Source: Lentibacter sp. XHP0401
GTDB taxonomy: Bacteria; Pseudomonadota; Alphaproteobacteria; Rhodobacterales; Rhodobacteraceae
Direction of reading: 5' to 3'
Length of the DNA: 57,729 nucleotides
Assembly: GCF_025751535.1 (NCBI RefSeq)
Contig: NZ_JAOWLC010000016.1
Coordinates: 1-57,729, forward strand
A model generated the notes under the pieces. The model had not been told where the DNA came from and ran no database searches. It saw only the letters and a program-made list of their open reading frames with translations. Every line of letters begins with the position of its first letter. Position 1 is the first letter of the stretch. Positions 16,782 to 26,475 of this stretch are shown piece by piece. The translations under genes and the position numbers were made by a program.

Positions 16782-17309
16782 TCACTCGCCGCGGGGCGGG
16801 GCCGCAGGTGTGCGCACGCCTGTGCGACGGTATTTATACCATGCGTCATAAGCATTAAGCGTTTGGCGTTTGTAGGCCTGCGCATAGCGGTCGGTTTTGA
16901 CGATGCGGATTTTGGTGAAGCGTGACTTGCGCGTGCGGAAGGCTTCATCTTCGGCGGCGAGTGTGCCGCGAATGTTGGAGGAGCCGCCGTTGCGTGAGGC
17001 GTGGTTGACCAAGGCAGAATCGGACGCAGGCACGCCTTGCGGTGTCAGGCTTGCTGCGTTTCCGCCGAGCGCCGCGATTCCTTCACCTTTGGGGTTGCGA
17101 TCGGTCAGGCTGGCCTGACCCGGCGTTGGCGCGGGTAATGTGCTGTAATCAGTAGGAGCTTCAAGAGCTTTGCCGGGCAAGATGCTGAACTCGTCCGGCC
17201 CTTCATTTGGTTTGTCGAGGGCGCGCATCGAGATATCGCGACCATCGCCGGAACAGGCGGACAGGCCGATTGAAGCGACCAGAATGAACAAAAGATGTGG
17301 CACGCGCAT
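16782..17309 (-). CDS. DUF3035 lipoprotein
   Basis: 175-residue predicted lipoprotein: a short hydrophobic signal followed by the lipobox LSAC, with Cys19 as the lipidation site. The mature part is low in hydrophobics, rich in Pro, Gly and Ala, and ends with a basic stretch around TRKSRFTKIRIVKTDRYAQ. I recognise it as a DUF3035 protein, a family typical of alphaproteobacteria with no assigned function. It sits between lspA, whose product processes lipoproteins, and the M16 peptidase pair, so it may be an outer-membrane partner of those peptidases. That is inference from position. Confidence 0.82.
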   Translation of the reverse strand: MRVPHLLFILVASIGLSACSGDGRDISMRALDKPNEGPDEFSILPGKALEAPTDYSTLPAPTPGQASLTDRNPKGEGIAALGGNAASLTPQGVPASDSALVNHASRNGGSSNIRGTLAAEDEAFRTRKSRFTKIRIVKTDRYAQAYKRQTLNAYDAWYKYRRTGVRTPAAPPRGE

Positions 17310-17360
17310 TATGCACCCCCAATTAAGTTGGCCCTGTCTTACCCTGTTTTTAGGACGAGG

Positions 17361-17840
17361 TCACGAAGGGTTTTTACTTGTCTCGCCCGATGTAAAAAGC
17401 ACGAGGCCCACTGCCCCGAAAAATACCGCTATATCAGCTATATTAAAGGAAAACGGGTTATTAAACCCGCAGCAGGACATGTTCAGGAAATCGGCCACCG
17501 CGCCATACATGATACGGTCGATCACATTTCCCAAAGCGCCGCCTACGAGCATCCCTGCCGAGATCTGCCCCGGTGTGCTGGGCTCTTCTCTGGAGATCCA
17601 GATGAAGACAGCGGCCGAGATAATGATGGCCACAGTGACCAGAACCCAGCGGGTCAGATCGCTGTTTTCGGCGAAAAGGCCGAAATTGACACCGTAGTTC
17701 CACGCCATGCGCAGGTTGAGGAAGGGCGGCCAGACATCTATCGAGAGCCTCTGAGCCAGATTGAGCCAGTGCACCACAAAGTATTTGGTGATCTGGTCGA
17801 TCACAAAGGTCGCTAGGGCGACCCAAAACATTATGCGCAT
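17361..17840 (-). CDS. lspA: lipoprotein signal peptidase (signal peptidase II)
   Basis: 159-residue inner-membrane aspartic protease that removes the signal peptide of prolipoproteins. Four hydrophobic segments are visible. The two catalytic aspartates lie in the motifs GNVIDRIMYGAVADF and FNIADIAVFFGA, as in characterised LspA enzymes. The length matches the family. It is encoded directly upstream of a predicted lipoprotein and downstream of purH with a 53-bp gap, all on the minus strand, so co-transcription is likely. Confidence 0.93.
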   Translation of the reverse strand: MRIMFWVALATFVIDQITKYFVVHWLNLAQRLSIDVWPPFLNLRMAWNYGVNFGLFAENSDLTRWVLVTVAIIISAAVFIWISREEPSTPGQISAGMLVGGALGNVIDRIMYGAVADFLNMSCCGFNNPFSFNIADIAVFFGAVGLVLFTSGETSKNPS

Positions 17841-17893
17841 CGGCGCTCTCCTGCCTTTGAGCGTTTCCCGCCCTGATTGTACTGCTTCGACCT

Positions 17894-19495
17894 TTAGTGC
17901 CTGAAATGGCGCATACCGGTCAAGACCATTGCCAAACCTGCTTCATCGGCTGCTTTGATGACTTCATCGTCGCGCATTGATCCACCCGGCTGGATAATGG
18001 CTGTTGCGCCTGCTTCAGCGGCGGCCAAAAGGCCGTCGGCAAAGGGGAAAAACGCATCGGACGCCACAACAGAGCCTTTGGCGAGGCTCTCGGGCAAACC
18101 ACATTCCTCTGCCATGCGCGCGGCTTTGAGGGCTGCGATTGTCGAGCTGTCAACGCGGCTCATCTGGCCTGCGCCCACACCGACTGTGGCGCGGTCTTTG
18201 ACATAGACAATAGCGTTTGATTTCACATGCTTGGCGACTGTCCACGCAAAGAGCATATCGGCCAGTTCGGCCTCGGAGGGGGCGCGTTTTGTCACCACCT
18301 TGAGATCATCCAGCGTGATGTGACCATTGTCTTTGTCTTGCACGAGCAAGCCGCCGGACACCTGACGATAGCTGAGCTGAGCTGCGCGTGGATCGGCGAG
18401 AGCGCCTGTGGTGAGCAGGCGCAGGTTTTTCTTGGCGGCGAAGATTTCGCGGGCCTCGTCGGTGGCATCGGGGGCGATGACAACCTCTGTGAAGATATTG
18501 CAAATTTCTGATGCTGTCGTGGCGTCAAGTGTCTGGTTGAGCGCGATAATACCGCCGAAAGCAGAGGTGCGGTCACAGTCAAACGCGCGTTTGTAGGCCT
18601 CGATGAGCGTATCGCCGCGGGCAACGCCACAGGGGTTTGCGTGTTTGATGATGGCCACGGCGGGGCCATCGGCAGGTGCAAACTCGCTGACCAGCTCAAA
18701 CGCGGCGTCTGTGTCGTTGATGTTGTTGTAGCTGAGCTCTTTGCCTTGGTGCTGGGTGGCTGTGGCCACGCCTGCGCGCGAAGAGCCGTCTTTGTAGAAC
18801 GCTGCCTTCTGGTGCGGGTTTTCGCCGTAGCGGAGTGTTTGGGCCAATGTGCCTGCAAAGGCGCGGCGGCGGGGTGTTTCAACGCCGATGGCTGCCGCCA
18901 TCCATGTGCTGACGGCGGCGTCATAGGCGGCTGTGCGGGCGTAGGCTTTTTGCGCCAGTTTCTTGCGGAACTTGGGGCAGGTTGCGCCATCGTGCTGCGC
19001 CATATCGCCAAGCAGACTGTCATAATCCTCGACATCGACCACCACGTTGACGAAGGCGTGGTTCTTGGCGGCGGCGCGGATCATGGCGGGGCCGCCGATG
19101 TCGATATTTTCGATGCAGGTGTCATAGTCGGCGCCTTTGGCGACGGTTTCTTCAAAGGGGTAGAGATTGACGACGAGAAGGTCGATCGGGGCGATGTTGT
19201 GTTCGTCCATTGCCGCTTTATGGCCCGCATCGTCCCGCAGGGCGAGGAGGCCGCCGTGAACCATCGGGTGCAATGTTTTGACGCGGCCATCCATCATCTC
19301 GGGGAAGCCTGTGACTTCGGACACATCTTTCACCGCGAGGCCGGCTTCGCGGAGCGCTTTGGCACTGCCGCCTGTTGAGAGAAGCTCGACGCCCTGCTCG
19401 GCAAGGGCGCGGGCCAGATCAACGAGGCCGGTTTTGTCGGAAACAGATAGAAGCGCGCGGCGGATGGGCGAGTGGGAAGTCGTTGACGAAGTCAT
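17894..19495 (-). CDS. purH: bifunctional AICAR formyltransferase / IMP cyclohydrolase
   Basis: 533-residue enzyme for the last two steps of IMP synthesis. The N-terminal cyclohydrolase domain (about 1-200) begins [19 protein letters not shown] and has the TGGSAKAL loop. The C-terminal transformylase domain contains [22 protein letters not shown] and the closing [25 protein letters not shown] block. Length and motif order are typical. It lies in a minus-strand run after rsmB and a heparinase-like gene and before lspA, an order I associate with Rhodobacteraceae genomes. Confidence 0.96.
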   Translation of the reverse strand: MTSSTTSHSPIRRALLSVSDKTGLVDLARALAEQGVELLSTGGSAKALREAGLAVKDVSEVTGFPEMMDGRVKTLHPMVHGGLLALRDDAGHKAAMDEHNIAPIDLLVVNLYPFEETVAKGADYDTCIENIDIGGPAMIRAAAKNHAFVNVVVDVEDYDSLLGDMAQHDGATCPKFRKKLAQKAYARTAAYDAAVSTWMAAAIGVETPRRRAFAGTLAQTLRYGENPHQKAAFYKDGSSRAGVATATQHQGKELSYNNINDTDAAFELVSEFAPADGPAVAIIKHANPCGVARGDTLIEAYKRAFDCDRTSAFGGIIALNQTLDATTASEICNIFTEVVIAPDATDEAREIFAAKKNLRLLTTGALADPRAAQLSYRQVSGGLLVQDKDNGHITLDDLKVVTKRAPSEAELADMLFAWTVAKHVKSNAIVYVKDRATVGVGAGQMSRVDSSTIAALKAARMAEECGLPESLAKGSVVASDAFFPFADGLLAAAEAGATAIIQPGGSMRDDEVIKAADEAGLAMVLTGMRHFRH

Positions 19496-19508
19496 TTGGC
19501 AGCAGTCC

Positions 19509-21245
19509 TTAGGTCAGATCAATATCGTCGCGCCTTATGTCGCGCAGGGCAATGGCGCTGTCATGCGCCTTGGCCAGCGACCAGCGGATGCGCGTGGCAT
19601 ACTCCATTGCGCGGGCAGATAGAACGATTTGTTTTGCCGCACGGGGCTTTAAGCGGCCTGTTTCAAGGTAAACACTTGGTTCGACGCTCATTTCGGCGTT
19701 GGCTTCGCAGCGCAGAACCCAGATTTCACCGCTGCGCAGGGCGAGAGAAATGGCCGCGCCGCCCATATCGATTGCGGCGTCGACTTCGGGGTGAAGGTGA
19801 AAGCGGATCTGGAAGAGGAGGCCCGCATCGACGCCGTGATCGAGCGCTTTCTGGAAGGTGGCTTTCTCGGTGTCCTCCACGGCGAAGAGCATATCCTCGC
19901 CCGCGAGGCCGCGGCCATCGAATGTGAGCTCGAGGGTGCGCGCGTGGGTGAGGCCGTGGGTTTTGGCCCAGCCGTTATGACCACCCTGAAAGCGGATGCC
20001 ATCGGTCACGCTGCTGATTTCGACGGGCACATGGGTTGGCCCTGAAGAGATCAGCTCGGAGCCGTCGCGGGAGGGGCTGGTGAGGCGGGAAGAGGAGACG
20101 CCCTCGATACAGAGTGTGCTATGGGAGGGTGTGGCGCGGCCTGCGCGGCGCCAATCGGCCCCGAAACAGGCCCCTGAGCCGCAGTTGACGATAAGCGGGC
20201 GGCGGCCTGATGTGAGCTCGAACGCCAGTGTGGAGGCGTGGGCGTTGTGGCTGGCTTTGCCCTGTGGCGGCAGGGCGGCATCGACGATGATGCTGGTGCG
20301 GCCAGCGGAGAGGCGGGCGTAGCCCATCGAGAGACCTTCAGGTGCTGCGGGCTTGACGCCGGAGGCAGCGAGCGCATGCTCCAAGCGGCCTTCGACACCT
20401 TTGCCGCCACCGTGAAAGCGCGCCAGAGCGCCATCGGCATGGCGCAAGCTGCGCAAGGTGGGCGCGATACGCAGAAGCGCGGCCTCATGTTCGGGGGTGA
20501 CGTGATGCCCCGTTTCGCGCAGCGCGAGGGCAGACCAGCTGAGCAAGGTGAAGACTTCCAGCAACTCTTCGGGGTTGCGGGTGGATAAGCCGCCCATGTC
20601 ATCAATCTGGCTGGCGCATTCACGGGCGAGGGCTTTTTGCGCGGGAGGGATATGTCGCTCCATGCCTTCGAGAGAGAGCGCGGCATACAGCAAGCCTGTG
20701 AGCGCCTCGAACCGCGCAAGGCCGGGGCGTGCGGCGTGCCAGCGCTTGCCCAGAAAGTTGGTCTGATGCGCAAGGGAGCGAAAGAACAGATCGGATTGCG
20801 CTTTTTCGCTGTTTTGCAGCAGAAAGAATGCGTGGTTGATCCAGCGGATAAGGCGGCGGCCTGTAAGATCGGGTGTCCAGCCAACGCCCTGTCCGCGCCC
20901 GTAACGCTCAAGCCATTGCCAGACCCATGTTTGCGCGCAATTTCTCGCGGGAATGTCGCCGACTGCGGCCAGATCATCAAGCCATGCGCAGCCGTGGGCC
21001 TCGGCCTGAAACTCGGCACCGGCTTGCGGCAGATCCCAGAATTCGAGCCGCGCGCCGGAGAGGAGCTGGCCAGCGAAAAGGTAGTTGCCTGCAATGAGCT
21101 GTTTGCCCCGTGCGAACATGCCGATGGTGCGCGGCTCGGGAGAGGAGATGAAGGCCGTGGGCGCGGCAGAATAGGCCCCGCTGCGCGCTGCAACACGGTT
21201 GAAAAAGCGCGCGATAAACGTGCCTAGCGGGTCTTGTTGTGACAT
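19509..21245 (-). CDS. heparinase II/III-like protein
   Basis: 578-residue protein resembling heparinase II/III-family polysaccharide lyases. An alpha-helical N-terminal half (Trp-rich, for example [31 protein letters not shown]) is followed from about residue 320 by a beta-rich region with [26 protein letters not shown], where the His and surrounding residues match the family's active-site loop. No signal peptide is obvious. It is embedded between rsmB and purH, with no other polysaccharide genes close by, so the substrate is unclear. A role in cell-envelope glycan turnover is a guess. Confidence 0.83.
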   Translation of the reverse strand: MSQQDPLGTFIARFFNRVAARSGAYSAAPTAFISSPEPRTIGMFARGKQLIAGNYLFAGQLLSGARLEFWDLPQAGAEFQAEAHGCAWLDDLAAVGDIPARNCAQTWVWQWLERYGRGQGVGWTPDLTGRRLIRWINHAFFLLQNSEKAQSDLFFRSLAHQTNFLGKRWHAARPGLARFEALTGLLYAALSLEGMERHIPPAQKALARECASQIDDMGGLSTRNPEELLEVFTLLSWSALALRETGHHVTPEHEAALLRIAPTLRSLRHADGALARFHGGGKGVEGRLEHALAASGVKPAAPEGLSMGYARLSAGRTSIIVDAALPPQGKASHNAHASTLAFELTSGRRPLIVNCGSGACFGADWRRAGRATPSHSTLCIEGVSSSRLTSPSRDGSELISSGPTHVPVEISSVTDGIRFQGGHNGWAKTHGLTHARTLELTFDGRGLAGEDMLFAVEDTEKATFQKALDHGVDAGLLFQIRFHLHPEVDAAIDMGGAAISLALRSGEIWVLRCEANAEMSVEPSVYLETGRLKPRAAKQIVLSARAMEYATRIRWSLAKAHDSAIALRDIRRDDIDLT

Positions 21246-21339
21246 ACTGCTGTGCCTCTTGCGCTCTTTTCGGCGTCTTTAAGGGTGACTTTACACACCA
21301 AGGCGGCATTGGTCACCACAGAAAAACGCGCAGGGCGAA

Positions 21340-22596
21340 TTAGGCGCGATTCAGCACAGCGATGTAGAAGCCGTCCATGCCGCCGATCTCGCTGAAGTAG
21401 TCGGGGCGCAGGCGCAGCCCGCCCTCTTCGGTGATCCATTCGGGATTGATTCCGTCATGTGCGAGCACAGAGGTATCGGCGGTGAACTCGGGGTGGGTTT
21501 CGAGGAAATCCTCGATTTGCACTTCGCCTTCGTCGGGCAAAAGCGAACAGGTGCAAAACACCAGCCTTCCGCCGCTTTTGACGAGGGTTGAGGCGTGGGC
21601 GAGCATCTGCGCCTGAAGCTCGATCAGCGCGCCGAAATCATCGCCCGTTTTTGCGTGTGGCAGATCGGGATGGCGGCGGAGCGTGCCTGTGGCGGAGCAG
21701 GGGGCATCGAGCAGCACGGCATCATATGTGCCCTCGTGCGTGAGCGCGTCTTCGCAAAGGACTTTGGCTTTGAGATGTGTGCGTGCGAGATTTTCGGTAA
21801 CGCGCGCAAAGCGGGCCTCGGAGGCATCAAGCGCTGTGACGGTTGCACCGGTGTTGGCCAGCTGCATGGTTTTGCCGCCCGGAGCGCAACACATATCGAG
21901 GACAGTTTCGCCTGACCGGGCGTTGAGCAGTTTGGCGGGGAGAGCGGCGGCGGTGTCTTGCACCCACCAGTCGCCTGCTTCAAAGCCCTCAAGCGCCGTC
22001 ACCTGCCCTGCGTCGGCGAGACGGACAGAGCCAAAGGGGGTGAGCGTGCCGCCGAGCTTTTGCGCCCATGTTTCAGGATCGGATTTCACTGACAGATCGA
22101 GGGGCGCGCCTGCGAGGTGTGCGGCTTCCATCGCGCCGACGATTTCGGCTGAGTAAGCCTGCGCAAGCGGGCCGCGCAGCCATTTGGGCAGGCGGGGCGC
22201 GCGCAGGATTTTGACTTTCTCGGGGGCTTCGGCGGCGACCTTGCGCAGGACCGCGTTGACCAGCCCTTTCATGGCGCCGTATTTCTTGTGCCTGGACACA
22301 AGCGTGACCGCTTCATTGACCACGCCGTGGGCATCACCGCCGTGGGCGAGCTCGATTGTGGACAGGCGCAGAAGGTTCATCACATAGGGCGCGGGGGCTT
22401 TGCGCAGGTGGGGCTTCAGGATCTTGTCGGCGCGCTCGAGGTTGCGCAAAGTTTCGTTGGCCAACCGCATGGCGCGGGCTTTTGAAGCTCCATCAAGGCC
22501 TTCAAGTGCACGCAGGGCGGCAGATTCAGAGAGCAGACGGCCCTCGTTGAGAACCTGATTGAGCATGGAAAGCGCGGCTTGGCGGGGTGTGGGCAT
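21340..22596 (-). CDS. rsmB: 16S rRNA m5C967-type methyltransferase
   Basis: 418-residue RsmB/NOL1/NOP2/Sun-family RNA methyltransferase. The N-terminal NusB-like RNA-binding domain (about 1-135) is followed by the SAM-binding Rossmann domain: VLDMCCAPGGKTMQLA, ALDASEARFARV, VLLDAPCSATGTLRRHPD (catalytic-loop Cys) and FCTCSLLPDEGE (second catalytic Cys). The start at 22596 is preferred over an ATG 33 bases upstream because MPTPRQAAL matches the usual N-terminus. It is the first gene of a long minus-strand run ending with the M16 pair. Confidence 0.92.
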   Translation of the reverse strand: MPTPRQAALSMLNQVLNEGRLLSESAALRALEGLDGASKARAMRLANETLRNLERADKILKPHLRKAPAPYVMNLLRLSTIELAHGGDAHGVVNEAVTLVSRHKKYGAMKGLVNAVLRKVAAEAPEKVKILRAPRLPKWLRGPLAQAYSAEIVGAMEAAHLAGAPLDLSVKSDPETWAQKLGGTLTPFGSVRLADAGQVTALEGFEAGDWWVQDTAAALPAKLLNARSGETVLDMCCAPGGKTMQLANTGATVTALDASEARFARVTENLARTHLKAKVLCEDALTHEGTYDAVLLDAPCSATGTLRRHPDLPHAKTGDDFGALIELQAQMLAHASTLVKSGGRLVFCTCSLLPDEGEVQIEDFLETHPEFTADTSVLAHDGINPEWITEEGGLRLRPDYFSEIGGMDGFYIAVLNRA

Positions 22597-22659
22597 GAGG
22601 CGTCCTTGGCATTGGGTTGCCTGCGGCATATATCAGGGCGAGCCTGAAAGGAATATGCC

Positions 22660-22839
22660 ATGTCGGAGAAGAAAGACTTGCCGGAAGCCGCGAAACGGGC
22701 GCTGGCCGAGGCCGAAGAGCGCCGTGCGGCGCGTGACGCCGAGATGAAAGCGCGGCCCAAGGAGCTTGGCGGACGCGACGGGCTTGACCCTGCGCGCTAT
22801 GGTGACTGGGAGAAAAAAGGCATCGCGATTGATTTTTGA
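22660..22839 (+). CDS. DUF1674 protein, SDHAF4-like
   Basis: 59-residue protein encoded divergently from rsmB. The C-terminal half carries the signature GGRDGLDPARYGDWEKKGIAIDF, diagnostic of DUF1674, the family of succinate dehydrogenase assembly factor 4. The N-terminal half is a charged helix rich in Ala, Glu and Arg. Known eukaryotic members bind free flavinated SdhA and help it join SdhB; bacterial members are assumed to act likewise. GAAAGGAA precedes the ATG. No sdh genes are in the window. It is easily missed because of its size. Confidence 0.88.
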   Translation: MSEKKDLPEAAKRALAEAEERRAARDAEMKARPKELGGRDGLDPARYGDWEKKGIAIDF

Positions 22840-22849
22840 GGGATTGCGC

Positions 22850-22921
22850 CCCAGCTTTGCTGGGTCGCTACGCTGGGGGCTTTGCCCCCAGACCCCCAGG
22901 ATATTTCGAGCAAGAAAAAAG
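22850..22921 (+). repeat. intergenic hairpin repeat, copy 3
   Basis: Hairpins CCCAGC-TTT-GCTGGG (22850-22864) and CTGGGGGC-TTT-GCCCCCAG (22873-22891) are followed by ACCCCCAGGATATTTCGAGC and AAGAAAAAAG. It fills the gap between the convergent DUF1674 and dapB genes. Confidence 0.78.
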
Positions 22922-22939
22922 GGTGAAGGGGTTTCAGGT

Positions 22940-23749
22940 TTAGAGGCCGAGAACGTCGATCATGTCGTATTGGCCGGGGGATTTGTCCTGACCCCAGAGA
23001 GCGGCTTTGAGAGCGCCACGGGCGAAAACCGAGCGATCAGAGGCGATGTGGCGCAGGATGATGCGCTCGCCCATGGCTGCAAACATCACGTCATGTTCCC
23101 CCACGATATCGCCGCCACGAATGGCGGCAAAGCCGATATCGCCGCGTTTGCGTGCGCCTGTGAGGCCGTCGCGGCCACTTTCGCGCACATCATTGAGCGA
23201 GATGCCACGGCCTTCGGCGGCGGCTTCGCCGAGCATAAGGGCGGTGCCTGACGGGGCATCGACCTTTTGGTTGTGATGCGCCTCGATGATTTCGATGTCG
23301 TAGTCTTCATCCAAAGCGGCGGCGACCTTTTTGGTGAGCTGTGTGAGAAGGTTGACTCCGAGACTCATGTTGCCTGCGCGGATGATGACGGCGTGGAGAG
23401 AAGCAGGCTCTAACTTGGCGATTTCGGCCTCAGACATGCCTGTTGTGCCGATGACATGCACGGCGCGGGCCTGAGCGGCCAAAGCGGCGAACTCGAGTGT
23501 GGCGGACGGCGCGGTAAAATCAATCACCGCTTGGGCGCGCGCAAAACTTGGCAGTGGGTCGCTCTCCACCATCACGCCAACCTCGCCGAGGCCGCAGAGC
23601 AGGCCGATATCCTGCCCTATGGCATCGCTTCCTTCACGCTCTATTGCGCCGACGAGGCGGGCCTTGTCTGACTGCACGACTGTTTTGACAAGCATCTGGC
23701 CCATGCGGCCTGTTGCGCCTGTGATGACTATTCCTGGCAGATCGGACAT
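22940..23749 (-). CDS. dapB: 4-hydroxy-tetrahydrodipicolinate reductase
   Basis: 269-residue NAD(P)H-dependent enzyme of lysine and diaminopimelate synthesis. The N-terminal Rossmann motif GATGRMGQM is at residues 11-19, the catalytic block [15 protein letters not shown] about two-thirds along, and the GTTG segment precedes it. The start at 23749 ([11 protein letters not shown]) gives the usual length; 20 upstream codons in frame are rejected. dapA, for the preceding step, lies about 9 kb away on the same strand. It is transcribed divergently from rbfA. Confidence 0.95.
   Translation of the reverse strand: MSDLPGIVITGATGRMGQMLVKTVVQSDKARLVGAIEREGSDAIGQDIGLLCGLGEVGVMVESDPLPSFARAQAVIDFTAPSATLEFAALAAQARAVHVIGTTGMSEAEIAKLEPASLHAVIIRAGNMSLGVNLLTQLTKKVAAALDEDYDIEIIEAHHNQKVDAPSGTALMLGEAAAEGRGISLNDVRESGRDGLTGARKRGDIGFAAIRGGDIVGEHDVMFAAMGERIILRHIASDRSVFARGALKAALWGQDKSPGQYDMIDVLGL
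23404..23413 (-). repeat. embedded motif TTAGAGCCTG (minus strand)
   Basis: Exact copy of TTAGAG[AC]CTG on the minus strand inside dapB, read there as Leu-Glu-Pro. It is the only exact copy in this orientation in the window. Confidence 0.55.
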
Positions 23750-23837
23750 GGAAAAACTCCGGTAAATTCTTGCTGAGTTGCTCATAGCGCAGGCATGGAC
23801 GCTTGGCAAAGCTTTGCAGAACGATTAGGTGCTGCAC

Positions 23838-24233
23838 ATGGCTAAGAATAATTTTCAAGACGGGGCTGGCCCCACACAACGGCAACTGCGCGTGGGCGAG
23901 CTTATCCGCCGCACGCTTGCACAGGTATTGGCGCAGGGTGATATCCATGACCCCGAGTTGAACCGGCTGTCTATTACGGTGGGCGAGGTGCGTTGCTCGA
24001 ACGATCTTAAGATTGCCACGGCTTATGTGATGCCTTTGGGCGGAATCGGGCGTGAGGATGCTGTTGCGTTTCTAGCGCGCAACAAGCACGAGCTGCGCCG
24101 TATTATCGGCAAGAAAGTCGGCTTGAAATATACGCCTGATTTGCGCTTTCGGCTTGATGAGACGTTTGACCAGATGGATGCCACGCGCGAGATGTTTGAG
24201 CGCGATGAGGTGAAGCGTGACCTTGAAGATTAG
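23838..24233 (+). CDS. rbfA: ribosome-binding factor A
   Basis: 131-residue KH-fold protein that binds the 30S subunit and helps mature 16S rRNA, also important in the cold. The N-terminus [18 protein letters not shown] and the middle [21 protein letters not shown] are typical; [21 protein letters not shown] is the conserved C-terminal half. The ATG at 23838 is chosen over one 9 bases upstream. Its 3' end overlaps the next gene by 17 bp, and truB follows, so this is a translation and RNA-modification operon with an unrelated gene inserted. Confidence 0.94.
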   Translation: MAKNNFQDGAGPTQRQLRVGELIRRTLAQVLAQGDIHDPELNRLSITVGEVRCSNDLKIATAYVMPLGGIGREDAVAFLARNKHELRRIIGKKVGLKYTPDLRFRLDETFDQMDATREMFERDEVKRDLED

Positions 24234-24963
24234 AGCTGCGCTGGCGCTTGTGCTGGCGTGGGCTGCAAGCGGGGCTGTGGCTGTGCAGTGCGCAGACCGC
24301 GTGCATGAGGGGCAATCCTATACAATTTGCGAAGTGGACGCCACGCAGGAAGAGATGCGGCTGTTTCTGAAAGACGGAAGCGGCAAGCTCCTGGGGCAGT
24401 TCTTTACTGTGGACAGCGCTTTGAAACCCGAGGGCAAGCGGCTTGGCTTTGCGATGAACGCGGGGATGTATCACGAAGACCGCTCGCCTGTGGGCCATTA
24501 CCTTGAGGATGGCGAAGAGCTTATGCGAGTGATTCCCAATGCAGGGCCGGGCAACTTCGGGCTGTTGCCGAACGGGGTGTTTTGCATTGGAGAAGGGCGC
24601 GCCGATGTGATCGAGACCATGCGGTTTTTAGATGAGAAACCGCAGTGTAAATACGCAACCCAAAGCGGGCCGATGCTTGTGATTGACGGGAAGTTGCACC
24701 CGCGGTTTCTCGTTGACAGTGACAGCCGCTATGTGCGCAACGGGGTTGCTACATCCGAGGACGGGACGCGCGCTGTGTTTGTGATCTCGAACGGGCGGGT
24801 GACCTTTCATGAGATGGGAATGTTTGTGCGTGACGGGCTGAAGCTGCCGCAGGCGCTTTACTTTGACGGCAATGTGAGTCGGATTTATGCACCCGATTTG
24901 AACCGCGCGGACGCGGGTTTTTTACTGGGGCCGATTGTGGGTGTGGTTGAAGCCGCCGACTGA
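24217..24963 (+). CDS. phosphodiester glycosidase-like protein (DUF2233)
   Basis: 248-residue predicted secreted protein with an N-terminal signal peptide (about 1-22, ending AVAV). It has the hallmarks of the NAGPA/DUF2233 family: [21 protein letters not shown] early, [12 protein letters not shown] in the middle, [16 protein letters not shown], and [15 protein letters not shown] near the end. Family members remove sugar residues from phosphodiesters or act in envelope glycan metabolism. It starts with GTG inside the rbfA 3' end, so it is translationally coupled. The start of truB lies 16 bp after its stop. Its reason for being in this operon is not evident. Confidence 0.83.
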   Translation: MTLKIRAALALVLAWAASGAVAVQCADRVHEGQSYTICEVDATQEEMRLFLKDGSGKLLGQFFTVDSALKPEGKRLGFAMNAGMYHEDRSPVGHYLEDGEELMRVIPNAGPGNFGLLPNGVFCIGEGRADVIETMRFLDEKPQCKYATQSGPMLVIDGKLHPRFLVDSDSRYVRNGVATSEDGTRAVFVISNGRVTFHEMGMFVRDGLKLPQALYFDGNVSRIYAPDLNRADAGFLLGPIVGVVEAAD

Positions 24964-24979
24964 AATTTACGAGGGATAT

Positions 24980-25885
24980 ATGGGACGTAAACGCAAAGGG
25001 CGCGATATTTCGGGCTGGCTCGTGGTGGATAAGCCTGCGGGGCCGACATCAACCGCAGTGGTGAACAAGGTGCGTTGGGCGCTGAATGCTGCCAAGGCGG
25101 GCCATGCGGGCACGCTTGACCCCGAGGCGACAGGTGTTCTTGCTGTGGCGCTGGGCGAGGCGACCAAGACGGTGCCTTACATCACAGATGCGCTGAAGGC
25201 CTATGTGTTTGATGTGAAGCTTGGCGAGGCAACCAACACGGACGATGCCGAGGGCGAAGTGATTGCCACCTCTGACACGCGACCAAGCGACGAGGAGATC
25301 AAGGAAGCGCTTCTGAAGTTTGTGGGTGATATCGAGCAGGTTCCGCCGAAGTTTTCGGCTGTGAAAGTGGACGGGCAGCGCGCTTACAAGCTTTCGCGTG
25401 CGGGAGAGGACATTACGCTGGAGGCGCGGCCTTTGTATGTGGACGAACTCACAATGGTTGAACGCACGGATGCGGACCATGTGACGCTGGAAATGGTTTG
25501 CGGCAAAGGCGGTTATGTGCGCTCGATCGCGCGCGACCTCGGTGAAGCGCTGGGCTGTAAGGGGCATGTTTTGCGCCTGCGTAGAGTCTGGTCCGGGCCG
25601 TTTGAGGCCGAGAACGGGCTGACCTATGAGCAGATCGAGGAGTTGGCGAAAACGCCCGAGCTTGACGCTTATGTGCAGCCGCTCGAAATGGGGCTGGAAG
25701 ACTTGCCCGAAGTGAAAGCCACCGCAGAAGGCGCGGCCAAGCTGCGCAACGGGAACCCCGGAATGGTCTTTGCCGCTGACGTCGAATATGGCGAGGAATG
25801 TTGGGCGAGTCTTGACGGCAAGGCTGTTGCCGTGGGCATGTATAAGGCAGGCGAGTTGCACCCCAGCCGCGTGTTCAACCAGTGA
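24980..25885 (+). CDS. truB: tRNA pseudouridine(55) synthase
   Basis: 301-residue enzyme that converts U55 of tRNA T-loops to pseudouridine. The catalytic aspartate is D47 in [13 protein letters not shown], and the family motifs [27 protein letters not shown] and [16 protein letters not shown] are all present in order. The ATG at 24980 has GAGGGA six bases upstream; an alternative start 45 bases earlier overlaps the previous gene. The TruB-RbfA linkage is common in bacteria. Confidence 0.96.
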   Translation: MGRKRKGRDISGWLVVDKPAGPTSTAVVNKVRWALNAAKAGHAGTLDPEATGVLAVALGEATKTVPYITDALKAYVFDVKLGEATNTDDAEGEVIATSDTRPSDEEIKEALLKFVGDIEQVPPKFSAVKVDGQRAYKLSRAGEDITLEARPLYVDELTMVERTDADHVTLEMVCGKGGYVRSIARDLGEALGCKGHVLRLRRVWSGPFEAENGLTYEQIEELAKTPELDAYVQPLEMGLEDLPEVKATAEGAAKLRNGNPGMVFAADVEYGEECWASLDGKAVAVGMYKAGELHPSRVFNQ

Positions 25886-25893
25886 GGGGCGCT

Positions 25894-26475
25894 ATGCCAT
25901 CTGTTGTGAAATCAAAACTGTTTGTGGGTTTTGCAGCGGTGCTTTTGGCGATGGTTGTGGGCTTTGGCTTTGCGCAGATGCGCGGGTACGCGGAGCATAT
26001 GAACGGGCATGGCCACGGCGCGGGGCATCAGCACGACATGGTCAATATGCCCGGCCTCAAGGGGCGTGATGCGACGGCTGAGGAGAGCGAAGAACTCGCC
26101 GTGATGTTCAACCGTTTTGAGGAGATTTCCCGCAGCGTTGAAAACTTGCCGAACGGCATCCGCACGGTGACCTTTGGGCAAGACGAGGAGCTGATGGGTG
26201 TTGTCACCAGCCATGTGATCGGGATGATCGACCGTGTCGATATGGGGCGCGACCCTGAGGTGATCATCCAGTCGCCCACGCTTGACATCTTGTTTGAGCG
26301 GCGCGCGAGCATTGTGACCGAGATGGACATTACCGAGGCGGGGATTGTTGTGATCCAGACTTCGGATGACCCCGAGGTCGTGGAGGCGCTGCACGTTCAT
26401 GCCGGTGAAGTGAGCGCGATGGTGGAACGCGGCATGGCGGCTGTGCACGATATGATGGCCGCACGGAAGCCTTAG
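25894..26475 (+). CDS. membrane-anchored His-rich protein, unknown function
   Basis: 193 residues from the ATG at 25894 (197 from a GTG at 25882 overlapping the truB stop). The N-terminus is a single hydrophobic helix (about residues 5-27), followed by a His/Met-rich stretch EHMNGHGHGAGHQHDMVNM that looks like a metal-binding segment. The rest (about 60-193) is a soluble domain, presumably periplasmic, with several conserved-looking His and Met residues, including SHVIGM and ALHVHAGEVSAMVERGM. I cannot name the family. Metal binding, perhaps copper, is an inference from composition. It is probably co-transcribed with truB and converges on lrgB with a 4-bp overlap. Confidence 0.7.
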   Translation: MPSVVKSKLFVGFAAVLLAMVVGFGFAQMRGYAEHMNGHGHGAGHQHDMVNMPGLKGRDATAEESEELAVMFNRFEEISRSVENLPNGIRTVTFGQDEELMGVVTSHVIGMIDRVDMGRDPEVIIQSPTLDILFERRASIVTEMDITEAGIVVIQTSDDPEVVEALHVHAGEVSAMVERGMAAVHDMMAARKP

